From the IMG/VR virus record IMGVR_UViG_3300018079_000001, positions 1-64,000 of that record: a DNA stretch of 64,000 bases. The stretch is one strand, 5' to 3'. A program made the position numbers and the translations under genes. Under the pieces are notes generated by a model that saw only the letters and a program-made list of their open reading frames with translations, made no database searches and had not been told where the DNA came from. Below are positions 34,094-41,230 of the stretch, one piece after another; position 1 is the first letter of the stretch, and each line of letters opens with the position of its first letter. This DNA is from a virus.

Positions 34094-34106
34094 AAAGGAA
34101 AAGACA

Positions 34107-34481
34107 ATGGCTGAGACACAGGCAGGTTTCGGATATGCGGCGTCGCCAGCGGTGTACGAAGAGACGGCTCTTCTGAACGCGAAGCAGCAGGCGAAGAGCG
34201 GCGCATTCAAGCAGTACAACATCGACATCGACAACCAGTCGAACGCGATCGTGTACGTGAAAGCGTACTTCAAGTCGGCGGGCGATGTGATCGTGGGCAC
34301 CACGGCTCCGGACGAGATTTACGCGGTGCCGACACTCACACGGATCAACGAAGTGTGCGTGGCGGCGGTTGACGTGGAATTGCCGACAGGGCTCACGCTC
34401 GCGGCGGTCACGACACCCGGCACGGCGGGCGTAACTTCACCTGCGGCCGGCAACGTGGCCGTTCGCGTGACCTTCGAGTAA
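34107..34481 (+). CDS. Small tail-region protein, paralogue A
   Basis: 124 residues. Shares with the following protein the core (I/V)YVK(A/G)(Y/W)F, then V(I/T)(V/L)GTTAPD and a Val/Thr-rich end. A duplicated beta-sandwich virion protein is likely. No named family. Confidence 0.55.
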   Translation: MAETQAGFGYAASPAVYEETALLNAKQQAKSGAFKQYNIDIDNQSNAIVYVKAYFKSAGDVIVGTTAPDEIYAVPTLTRINEVCVAAVDVELPTGLTLAAVTTPGTAGVTSPAAGNVAVRVTFE

Positions 34482-34493
34482 AGGGGAAAAATC

Positions 34494-34862
34494 ATGGCTC
34501 AGTCACTCATCAATCTTGCATTCAGTGCGTCGAAGGTGTGGGGCGAAACCGCTCTTGGCTCGACGGTCAAAGAAGTGAAGGCGACTTCCCCCACGGTGAA
34601 GGCGATCGAGGTTGTCAACACGGGAAACCAAGGCGTGTACGTGAAAGGATGGTTCGCTTTGGCGGTGAACGTCACCCTCGGGACGACGGCTCCCGACATC
34701 TCCAGGTTTGTGCCAGCGCTTAAGACGCGTCGCTTCCTGATCCCTGGTGCGGGTCTTGTGTGTCCTACGGCTCTTTCGGTCGCGTGCGTAACGGATGGCG
34801 GTGGTACGGCAGGTACCACGGTTCCGACCACGCCGCCTGCGGTGAAGGTCGTCTACTCGTAA
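34494..34862 (+). CDS. Small tail-region protein, paralogue B
   Basis: 122 residues, paralogous to the 34107 protein (VYVKGWF, then LGTTAPD). Followed by three consecutive hairpins. Confidence 0.55.
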   Translation: MAQSLINLAFSASKVWGETALGSTVKEVKATSPTVKAIEVVNTGNQGVYVKGWFALAVNVTLGTTAPDISRFVPALKTRRFLIPGAGLVCPTALSVACVTDGGGTAGTTVPTTPPAVKVVYS

Positions 34863-34873
34863 TCACAAGGTTC

Positions 34874-34958
34874 GGGCGGACCTACGAACCGCCCTCGGCT
34901 GTCAGCGGAGAAACCCTCCGCATCCGACAACACGACAGCCCCGAGACAGCGGGGCTGT
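34874..34958 (+). terminator. Three tandem hairpins between tail tube genes and tail chaperones
   Basis: Stem 1: GGGCGG (34874-34879)/CCGCCC (34889-34894). Stem 2: GCGGAG (34905-34910)/CTCCGC (34916-34921). Stem 3: ACAGCCCC (34935-34942)/GGGGCTGT (34951-34958). No U-tract. The 127-base gap holds no gene. Likely lowers expression of chaperones and tape measure relative to the tube, which is inferred. Confidence 0.65.
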
Positions 34959-34989
34959 AACCACCCAAGCGAGGCACAGGAGGCCCAAC

Positions 34990-35442
34990 ATGGCAAGCGA
35001 CAAAAACGGCATCAGCAAACGAAACGACGGCGCGTGGGAGATGGACACGGCGGCGTTTATCCCCGAGCCACAAGGCTACATCAAGATCAGAAGCGAGGAG
35101 TACCCCATTTTCTCGTTTCTCGACATTCCTGTCGAGGACAGCCTGCGCGTAGTCAAACTGAGCGAGGAAGTCGAAGACGCACCCAACTACGACGCCCGAA
35201 TGAAACGCTCAATCGAGCACCTGATCGCGTTGAATGCTGGACCGGACGTGGGCCGCGATAAGCGCAAGCTGCTCAAGACTGAAGACCTAAAGGGGCTCAC
35301 GGCGCGGCAGATCATCGGACTGGTGGTTATGGCGAGCACCATCGCGGCGGTCCCTCAGAAGGCCGACGAGAGCGGGAGCGAGACAGCGTCTCCCTCCTCT
35401 GTGCCCGCGTCGGCCGTTTCTACGGTTGGGACCCCCGTGTAA
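34990..35442 (+). CDS. Tail assembly chaperone (G-like)
   Basis: 150 residues. Position directly before the tape measure with a second small frame behind it is the lambda G/GT layout. SEEYPIFSFLDIPVEDSLRV and GLTARQIIGLVVMAS fit tail-chaperone proteins, and the C-terminus is Ser/Pro-rich and disordered. Translation may shift by -1 on the run of five C at 35432-35436, just before the TAA, to yield the GT-like fusion. Confidence 0.7.
   Translation: MASDKNGISKRNDGAWEMDTAAFIPEPQGYIKIRSEEYPIFSFLDIPVEDSLRVVKLSEEVEDAPNYDARMKRSIEHLIALNAGPDVGRDKRKLLKTEDLKGLTARQIIGLVVMASTIAAVPQKADESGSETASPSSVPASAVSTVGTPV
35432..35436 (+). other. Putative -1 ribosomal frameshift site
   Basis: The context GGGACCCCCGTGTAA is read as GGG ACC CCC GTG TAA. 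The tRNA on CCC (35434-35436) can slip back onto CCC at 35433-35435. The -1 frame is open upstream of and through this site to 35681. Confidence 0.55.
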
Positions 35443-35681
35443 TACTGCGGATGACGCTCAGACAACTTAGCGTGTGGTTGAATCACATTCCCGTGATCAT
35501 GGCGAGGGAGGCTATTTCGGCGTCGTTGGTCGCGTCCATGCCGTACATGGACGAAGATATGCGTGGTGAAGTGATGCGCTCGTGGCAGGGCACTGCCGGG
35601 CAGGACGTGACGGCGGGTGTACCGGAGCGGCAGTCGTTCGAGGATTTCGTGCGAAGTGACATGAGAGAAAGGATCGTGTAA
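35436..35681 (+). CDS. T-part of the tail assembly chaperone (made by frameshift)
   Basis: In the -1 frame the product continues RVILRMTLRQLSVWLNH and ends at TGTAA 35681. An ATG exists at 35451 without a convincing Shine-Dalgarno, so the piece is probably only made as a fusion with the 34990 protein (about 230 residues). The stop abuts the tape measure start. Confidence 0.65.
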   Translation, partial: RVILRMTLRQLSVWLNHIPVIMAREAISASLVASMPYMDEDMRGEVMRSWQGTAGQDVTAGVPERQSFEDFVRSDMRERIV

Positions 35682-37934
35682 GTGGCCGGCGAAAACGACG
35701 TGTTCACAGTCCTTGGAAAAGTAGGAGTCGATCAGAAAGCGCTCGACGCTGAACTGGCGACGACTGAAGCCAAGGTCCGTGCGTCTGCCAATCGGCAAGG
35801 GGCGACCTGGAAGCAGGCGAGCGAGCAAGCTGTCAAGATATTCACGAAGCCTGGTAGTGTGCAAGGACTCGCCAGTTCCAAGGAAGGTCAATGGTGGTCT
35901 GATCCCAACATGGCAGGCTTCGCCGACAAGGCGGCGGGGAGCCTCGACAAGCTGAGCAAGGCGTCGGGGGGGAGTCTTCAGAGTCTACGTTTGATGGGGA
36001 ACGTCGTCAGTGCCCTAATTCCAGGCATGGGCGGCGTAGCTGTTCAGGCGACGCAGATGGCACTGCGATTCGGCGTCATGGCGGCGGCGGGATTCGCAGC
36101 CATTCAAGTGTTCCAAATGATCACGGAATCTGCCGAGAAGCTGGCCGAGGAACAGGCCGAGCTAAACAGGATGATCGAATCGGCCGACCTGGAAGGACTC
36201 AGTGCGAAGTTCGTGCAAGCGTCGGCTGCTGCGGACAGAGCGAAAACCAGTTGGAGTGGCGCGTTCATCAATTTGATCGGCGGCATCGACTCCGCGACGG
36301 TCAAGGCAAACATCCTGGCTGAGGAGATGCGCAAAGCGTTTGAAGGTCCGATTCCTGCGATGAACCGGCAGCAAGATATTTTCAAGATCACGAACGCTGC
36401 CGCGCAGGATGCTGCTCGTTACAATCTGTCGCTCGCACAATCGGTGAGGGAGGTTGACAAGGCTCAGCAAGACCTGAACAAGGCGCGGCGGGATGGCTTG
36501 GCTCAGGACATTGCAATCGAAAAGGTGAACCTGATCGCAAGTAAACAGTACCAGTTCAATGCAGCTTCCGTTGCTGGTCGTATAGTGAACGAGAGACTGC
36601 TACAGCAGGTCGAGGCGAAAGGGGCAGCACAACGGAAGGTTCTGGCTGAACAGGAAAATCGTGATGATGCGGCGAACGATCAGAAAAAGGCGCAGATGCG
36701 GGCTCGGCGGCTCGACGCGGAAATCGCCCGCATCGGGTTCGAGAAGGCCGCCATTACCGCATCGAACGCAACGGCAACGGCAGAGATCGAAAGCAAACGC
36801 GCTCTGGCCGTAGCCGAAGCGAGATTCAACGGTGAAAGGATTCAGGGCACCGAAGAGTATCTGAAGGCGAAGAAGGAATCGGCGGACAAGGAAGTCGATC
36901 TTGAGAAACGTGCGGCCGAGCAGTCCTTCGCCATCAAGAAACAAAAGCTGCAAACGCTGATCGCAGGCGGGGTCAATGTCGCGCAGTATCGGGAGGAACT
37001 GGACACTCTGGCGAAAGAAGAGGAGTCGGTCTACGCGGGGCTCGCTGAGAAAAAGAAGCAAATCACCATTCGCTCGAATCAGGAGGAGATCGAAGCAGCG
37101 AGGGCCGCTACCGCTGAGAAGATCGCGCTCGCGGACAAGGCGTTCAACTTCAGTGTTGCGTTGGGGCAGAAGTCGTTCAACGCTGAAATTGCGCAGGCGC
37201 AGGATGCGGCAAGGGACATCGGACGCAGTGTTGACGATCGAAATGCTGCTGAACTTCGTGGCATCAGCCTAGCCAAAGAAGCAACCACTGCGTACTTCGG
37301 TTTGCGAAAGGCGATGGGGCAGGAGACGATTTACGGTGAAATAACCGCACAGAAAGAGCTAAACAAGACGTACGCAGAAGGTTCGCGTGTTTTGATCGAG
37401 GGGCAAACAAAAGTTCTGAACCTGCAAAAACAAGCACGCCAAGAAGCACAGTCGGCGTATCTTGGCATCGCAGGCGAGGCGGCTGCGGAACTGCAAAAGA
37501 AGAGTCCAGGCAAAAAGGAATTCACACAATCCGAGATTGAAAAACAGGCAGACGCGATCCGTGAACGACGTGAGAAAGCCCTCAGTAAGTTTCAAGCTGG
37601 CGGAAGTGCTGTATTTGAAGACGTGGCTGCTGGTCTCAGTCAGCGAGAGACATACAGGAACCTAGACCGAAAAGGCGGACTAAGTGGCGCGTTTGATAAA
37701 GCGACATTTGAGGGTTTCAAAGAAAGCACGGATCAGTTTGGTGATTCTGTAAGTGCGTTTCGCGAAGCGGCGGAGATGGCAGCCGGGGCGATTAGAGCGA
37801 GAGCGGCATCGGACTCGGCAAAGGAATCGCCGTATCTCAAGGACCCGGCGACGCACCAGGCGAGCGAGACAACTGGACGCATGTACGACCGTGAAAGCAA
37901 ACGCGGTCCGCAATCTGGACAGTCAGTAGAATGA
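35682..37934 (+). CDS. Tape measure protein
   Basis: 750 residues from GTG 35682. An N-terminal coiled coil, a hydrophobic stretch about residues 105-150 (IPGMGGVAVQATQMALRFGV and onward), then several hundred residues of Lys/Glu/Ala/Gln heptad-like helix. It follows the chaperone pair. At the usual about 1.5 angstrom per residue it would specify a tail of roughly 110 nm; that value is an extrapolation. No lytic domain is visible. Confidence 0.8.
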   Translation: MAGENDVFTVLGKVGVDQKALDAELATTEAKVRASANRQGATWKQASEQAVKIFTKPGSVQGLASSKEGQWWSDPNMAGFADKAAGSLDKLSKASGGSLQSLRLMGNVVSALIPGMGGVAVQATQMALRFGVMAAAGFAAIQVFQMITESAEKLAEEQAELNRMIESADLEGLSAKFVQASAAADRAKTSWSGAFINLIGGIDSATVKANILAEEMRKAFEGPIPAMNRQQDIFKITNAAAQDAARYNLSLAQSVREVDKAQQDLNKARRDGLAQDIAIEKVNLIASKQYQFNAASVAGRIVNERLLQQVEAKGAAQRKVLAEQENRDDAANDQKKAQMRARRLDAEIARIGFEKAAITASNATATAEIESKRALAVAEARFNGERIQGTEEYLKAKKESADKEVDLEKRAAEQSFAIKKQKLQTLIAGGVNVAQYREELDTLAKEEESVYAGLAEKKKQITIRSNQEEIEAARAATAEKIALADKAFNFSVALGQKSFNAEIAQAQDAARDIGRSVDDRNAAELRGISLAKEATTAYFGLRKAMGQETIYGEITAQKELNKTYAEGSRVLIEGQTKVLNLQKQARQEAQSAYLGIAGEAAAELQKKSPGKKEFTQSEIEKQADAIRERREKALSKFQAGGSAVFEDVAAGLSQRETYRNLDRKGGLSGAFDKATFEGFKESTDQFGDSVSAFREAAEMAAGAIRARAASDSAKESPYLKDPATHQASETTGRMYDRESKRGPQSGQSVE

Positions 37935-38338
37935 TCAAGACAATCGGCCGTGTGTTCATTGGTGGCAAGCAATTCACGACCGATCCGCATATTCAGCGGA
38001 GTTGGCCGTCGCGGCAGACTGTTCTTACTGGCATTAGTGGTGCAAGCACCGTGCAAGACTTTAACCGCTACGCGAAGGACATGCGGCTCGCCCTCACGAG
38101 TAACGGACAGTTCATCAATCAGGCATTCAAGGCTGTGCTTGAGGGGCTGTGTGCGGTACGTGGCGCGGTGTACGTTTACGTGGATTACCAAGGCATTGAA
38201 GGAACAGTGAAGATTCTTAGCTTCGATGCACAACCGACGTTCATCCGTGACGGGGACGGTGTGTTGTTCGAGTACCAAATGGAATTGAAAATCATGACAC
38301 TGACGAAGCTGGACTTCGCTTCATACTCGGGGAGTTGA
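37931..38338 (+). CDS. Tail-tip protein (distal-tail or adaptor-like)
   Basis: 135 residues, ATGA-coupled to the tape measure. Beta-rich (GRVFIGGKQFTTDP, then AVYVYVDYQG and VLFEYQMELKIM). The position suggests a distal tail component; sequence alone does not identify the family. Confidence 0.55.
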   Translation: MIKTIGRVFIGGKQFTTDPHIQRSWPSRQTVLTGISGASTVQDFNRYAKDMRLALTSNGQFINQAFKAVLEGLCAVRGAVYVYVDYQGIEGTVKILSFDAQPTFIRDGDGVLFEYQMELKIMTLTKLDFASYSGS

Positions 38339-38341
38339 ACA

Positions 38342-39133
38342 ATGGCAGAGATTCGACACCTTAATGCGAACGGCTTCACGACGCAAGCGCAGCAGACCTG
38401 GGGGCCGTTTGTCTCCGGTACGATTGAGGTTCGTTCAGGTAAGGTGAAGTTCGGTATCGAAAACACAGGTACCCGCGTACTCGGTGCAACGCCGTTTGCA
38501 GCAATTGCTCTTGAGATTCAGCAGACGGGTACGAACGATGGTTATACGTTCTACTACACGGCCGAAGATTCGGCCGGCACGCTTAGTCGTCCGTGGGGCA
38601 ACACTGTGGATGGTGCGCCCACGTCTCTGTTGCTTGGTTCTGGCGGTGTGTTCGGCGCGATAGGCACATATGGCTACAAGGTGACGGCGACAAACGCGAC
38701 GGGTGAGACCATCGGTTCCGTCGAGGCAATCGCAGTCGTTACGGTCACGACGCAACGGGTTCAACTCACGTGGGTGCAAACACCAGGTGCGACGGGTTAC
38801 AAGGTATATCGGACAGCAACCGCTGGCACGTATGGGGCAACAACACTGCGGGCTACCATTGTGGGCGGTGCGACAGTATCGTACATTGACGATGGTTCGG
38901 CGACCGCAGCCGGAACACCGCCGAGCGAGAACACGACCGCTGGCGTTGGTCCGACATACGGTACGGCGCCTGTTGATGGCAGTTTCAATCAGACGGATAA
39001 GGTGATCGCCGTTACTCCGGCCGGATTGGCGATTGGGCAACAGTGGTTCTATTGGGCGCAGATTCGTGTGCCCGCTGCGACGAGTGAAATCGGCAATCGG
39101 CGGACGTTGAACGTCACGCCCGTGGAGTCGTAA
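38342..39133 (+). CDS. Tail protein with FN3-like domain
   Basis: 263 residues. Residues about 115-170 look like a fibronectin-III or related sandwich (YGYKVTATNATGETIGS, then WVQTPGATGYKVYRTA). The flanks are beta-rich and Gly/Thr-rich. Probable adsorption-apparatus component. Confidence 0.6.
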   Translation: MAEIRHLNANGFTTQAQQTWGPFVSGTIEVRSGKVKFGIENTGTRVLGATPFAAIALEIQQTGTNDGYTFYYTAEDSAGTLSRPWGNTVDGAPTSLLLGSGGVFGAIGTYGYKVTATNATGETIGSVEAIAVVTVTTQRVQLTWVQTPGATGYKVYRTATAGTYGATTLRATIVGGATVSYIDDGSATAAGTPPSENTTAGVGPTYGTAPVDGSFNQTDKVIAVTPAGLAIGQQWFYWAQIRVPAATSEIGNRRTLNVTPVES

Positions 39134-39156
39134 AATGGAAAGGCTGAGGTAACATC

Positions 39157-39564
39157 ATGGCACTGCTAGTTCCGGACGTTGGCGAAGTTCAACTGCTCAG
39201 CTATGCGCTGAACAAGTTGACGCCTGAAAATCAAATCATGCGTCTGTTCAAGAACGATTACACACCAGTCGAGGGCTCGGTGCTCGGCGACTTCACTGAA
39301 GCGACATGGACCGGATACGCGCAGAAGTCATTGACTGGCTCAAGCTGGACAGTTGCCACAGTAGCGGGAGTGACGACAGGGACGTTCGCGGTGCAGACGT
39401 TTACGTCCACGGCGAATCAAGCGGCAGAGTTGTCCTACGGATATTATGTCCTGGGCGCGACGAGCGGTATTTTGCTGTGGGCCGAACGGTTCACGGACGG
39501 ACCGTACGCTATCGCTGTGCTCGGCGACAACATCGCAATCACTCCAAAGATTACAGGAGCGTAA
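39157..39564 (+). CDS. Small tail/fibre protein
   Basis: 135 residues. Pattern NQIMRLFKNDYTPVEGSVL, then FTEATWTGYAQ is a common phage fibre-region family. Shine-Dalgarno GCTGAGG. Likely structural. Confidence 0.6.
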   Translation: MALLVPDVGEVQLLSYALNKLTPENQIMRLFKNDYTPVEGSVLGDFTEATWTGYAQKSLTGSSWTVATVAGVTTGTFAVQTFTSTANQAAELSYGYYVLGATSGILLWAERFTDGPYAIAVLGDNIAITPKITGA

Positions 39565-39565
39565 G

Positions 39566-40063
39566 ATGGCCAGGATCAAGGCCGAGTACGATTCAGAAGC
39601 CCAAGCGATCACGTGCACCCTCGCGTCGCTGGCGAACAACGCGGCGCGGGAGTCCACGGCGATCCTCAATACATCCGTGCTGCATCTCGATGATTTGGTA
39701 CAGGTGCGAATCGACCTAGCAGACGGTGGTACGATCGCTTCAGACAAGAAGGTGTACGTGTACGCGTACGGTACCGTGGATTTGACTACCCCGATCTACC
39801 CGGACCGTGTGACCGGCACGGACGCGGCAATCGTGCTCGACGCCCCGACGCAGTTGAAACTGATCGGCGTCATTGAGTGCGCCGCATATGTCACCGTCAC
39901 GAAGACGATTTTTACGTCTGAGCCGCTATCGGTGGCAAAGGCGTTCGATGGTATCATGCCGCAGAAGTGGGGCATTGTCGTCGAGAACAAGACGAGCATT
40001 GCGTTTCGGGCTTCTGAAACGAACCAGAAAAAAATCTTTCAGGGCGTGTGGGCGCAGTCATAA
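39566..40063 (+). CDS. Tail-region structural protein
   Basis: 165 residues. DDLVQVRIDLADGGTIASDK and YVYAYGTVDLTTP, then KAFDGIMPQKWGIVVENKT; beta-rich. Seen next to fibre genes in other phages but function not known to me. Confidence 0.55.
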   Translation: MARIKAEYDSEAQAITCTLASLANNAARESTAILNTSVLHLDDLVQVRIDLADGGTIASDKKVYVYAYGTVDLTTPIYPDRVTGTDAAIVLDAPTQLKLIGVIECAAYVTVTKTIFTSEPLSVAKAFDGIMPQKWGIVVENKTSIAFRASETNQKKIFQGVWAQS

Positions 40064-40064
40064 A

Positions 40065-40772
40065 ATGGCGATTAACGTTTGGCCGAAACATTGGGGTAGT
40101 AGTCCGGTATTGGGGATTCCCATGCAGGGGCATCCTCTGACACCGCGCTACGGCTTCATCATGGACGGCTCCGTGGCAGATATCGTACGAAACGTTCGTG
40201 GCATTTTAATTGCAGGAACGTGGGCGCCGAATAGTGCTCGTGGTTACTCGGGGACGGCGCGGAAGCACACAGCGACGACGGACCGTGTAGACATTGGGCT
40301 CGATTCTGAACTTCTGACGACAGGGCCGTGTTCTATCGTCCTGGGATATCAGAAAACAGACGCGGTTGCACGAGGCTCGGTGGCGTTTGGAACCACAACA
40401 GGCACCACGAGCACATGCGACGCATATGTTCCGTTTTCGGACAACGTGGTCTATTGGGACTATGGTGGAACTGCCGGCGGTAGCACCAGACTTACTGCTA
40501 GCGGACTCACGTTCGGGGATGATATTTGGGCGTTCACGCAAGGTCTGCGTGGCGCGGAGATTTGGCAAAACGGCATTCTGCGTGCAGCGAACGGTAGTAA
40601 CAATGTAAGAGTCAATGCCGGCACCCAATTCATGCTAGGGAAAAACAACGCGGGGAGTGGACAGCTTTCTGACCTGGCATTGTGGAAATTCTTTTATATC
40701 TACCATCGTCAGATTCTTCGAAGTGAGATCAGTGATCTGGTACGGACGCCGTATTCGTGGGTTGAACGATGA
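40065..40772 (+). CDS. Tail protein with LamG/concanavalin-like domain
   Basis: 235 residues. The last 150 residues show a jelly-roll pattern (GPCSIVLGYQKTD, then WAFTQGLRGAEIWQNGIL and FMLGKNNAGSGQLSDLALWK) typical of LamG-like sugar-binding modules. Candidate receptor-binding component. Confidence 0.6.
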   Translation: MAINVWPKHWGSSPVLGIPMQGHPLTPRYGFIMDGSVADIVRNVRGILIAGTWAPNSARGYSGTARKHTATTDRVDIGLDSELLTTGPCSIVLGYQKTDAVARGSVAFGTTTGTTSTCDAYVPFSDNVVYWDYGGTAGGSTRLTASGLTFGDDIWAFTQGLRGAEIWQNGILRAANGSNNVRVNAGTQFMLGKNNAGSGQLSDLALWKFFYIYHRQILRSEISDLVRTPYSWVER

Positions 40773-41230
40773 GACCACTGAGGATTTTTTTCACTCCTAG
40801 CAGCAGTTTTACTTATGTGGCGTCGGGCGGTGTTGTCTTCGGTGGTGCCGCTGACACAGAGAATAACCGTGATCCGATTACCTACTCGTACACACCTACA
40901 GGCGGGCTCGCCTTTGGTGGCTCTGCGCAGGTCCAAATCTCGAAGAACTACAACGCATCGGGCGGGTTCGTTTTCGGCGGCACAGCCGATATTGTGGCCG
41001 ATGTCACGCAGATTGCCTTCGACATCTTTCAAGCGTTGAATTCACCACGAACAATATTCTTTGACATCATCTCGTCGTTGGAACCGTTGAATGGGATCGA
41101 GGCGTCGTTCGACATATACGAAGGTGTTGCGGGTGCGATGATTTCGTTTGACATCTATTCCGAGCGTCTGCGGACGGCTCGATTCTCAGAGGACGTTCAA
41201 ATGCCTGTGGCCGAAGTGGAGATTTCATAA
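40769..41230 (+). CDS. Short repeat protein of the fibre cluster
   Basis: 153 residues. Three repeats of the form (A/T/A)SGG-V-FGG-(A/S/T)A in the first 80 residues, then FDI(F/I/Y) repeats (IAFDIFQ, IFFDIIS, ASFDIYE, ISFDIYS). ATGA-coupled on both sides. Not recognised. Confidence 0.55.
   Translation: MRPLRIFFTPSSSFTYVASGGVVFGGAADTENNRDPITYSYTPTGGLAFGGSAQVQISKNYNASGGFVFGGTADIVADVTQIAFDIFQALNSPRTIFFDIISSLEPLNGIEASFDIYEGVAGAMISFDIYSERLRTARFSEDVQMPVAEVEIS

Noticed and set aside
39131-39150. TAAAATGGAAAGG resembling the repeated promoter
   Set aside because: It contains the stop codon of the upstream gene, lacks GTGG before the hexamer and the AAAAGAG extension. Too degenerate to count as a seventh copy.
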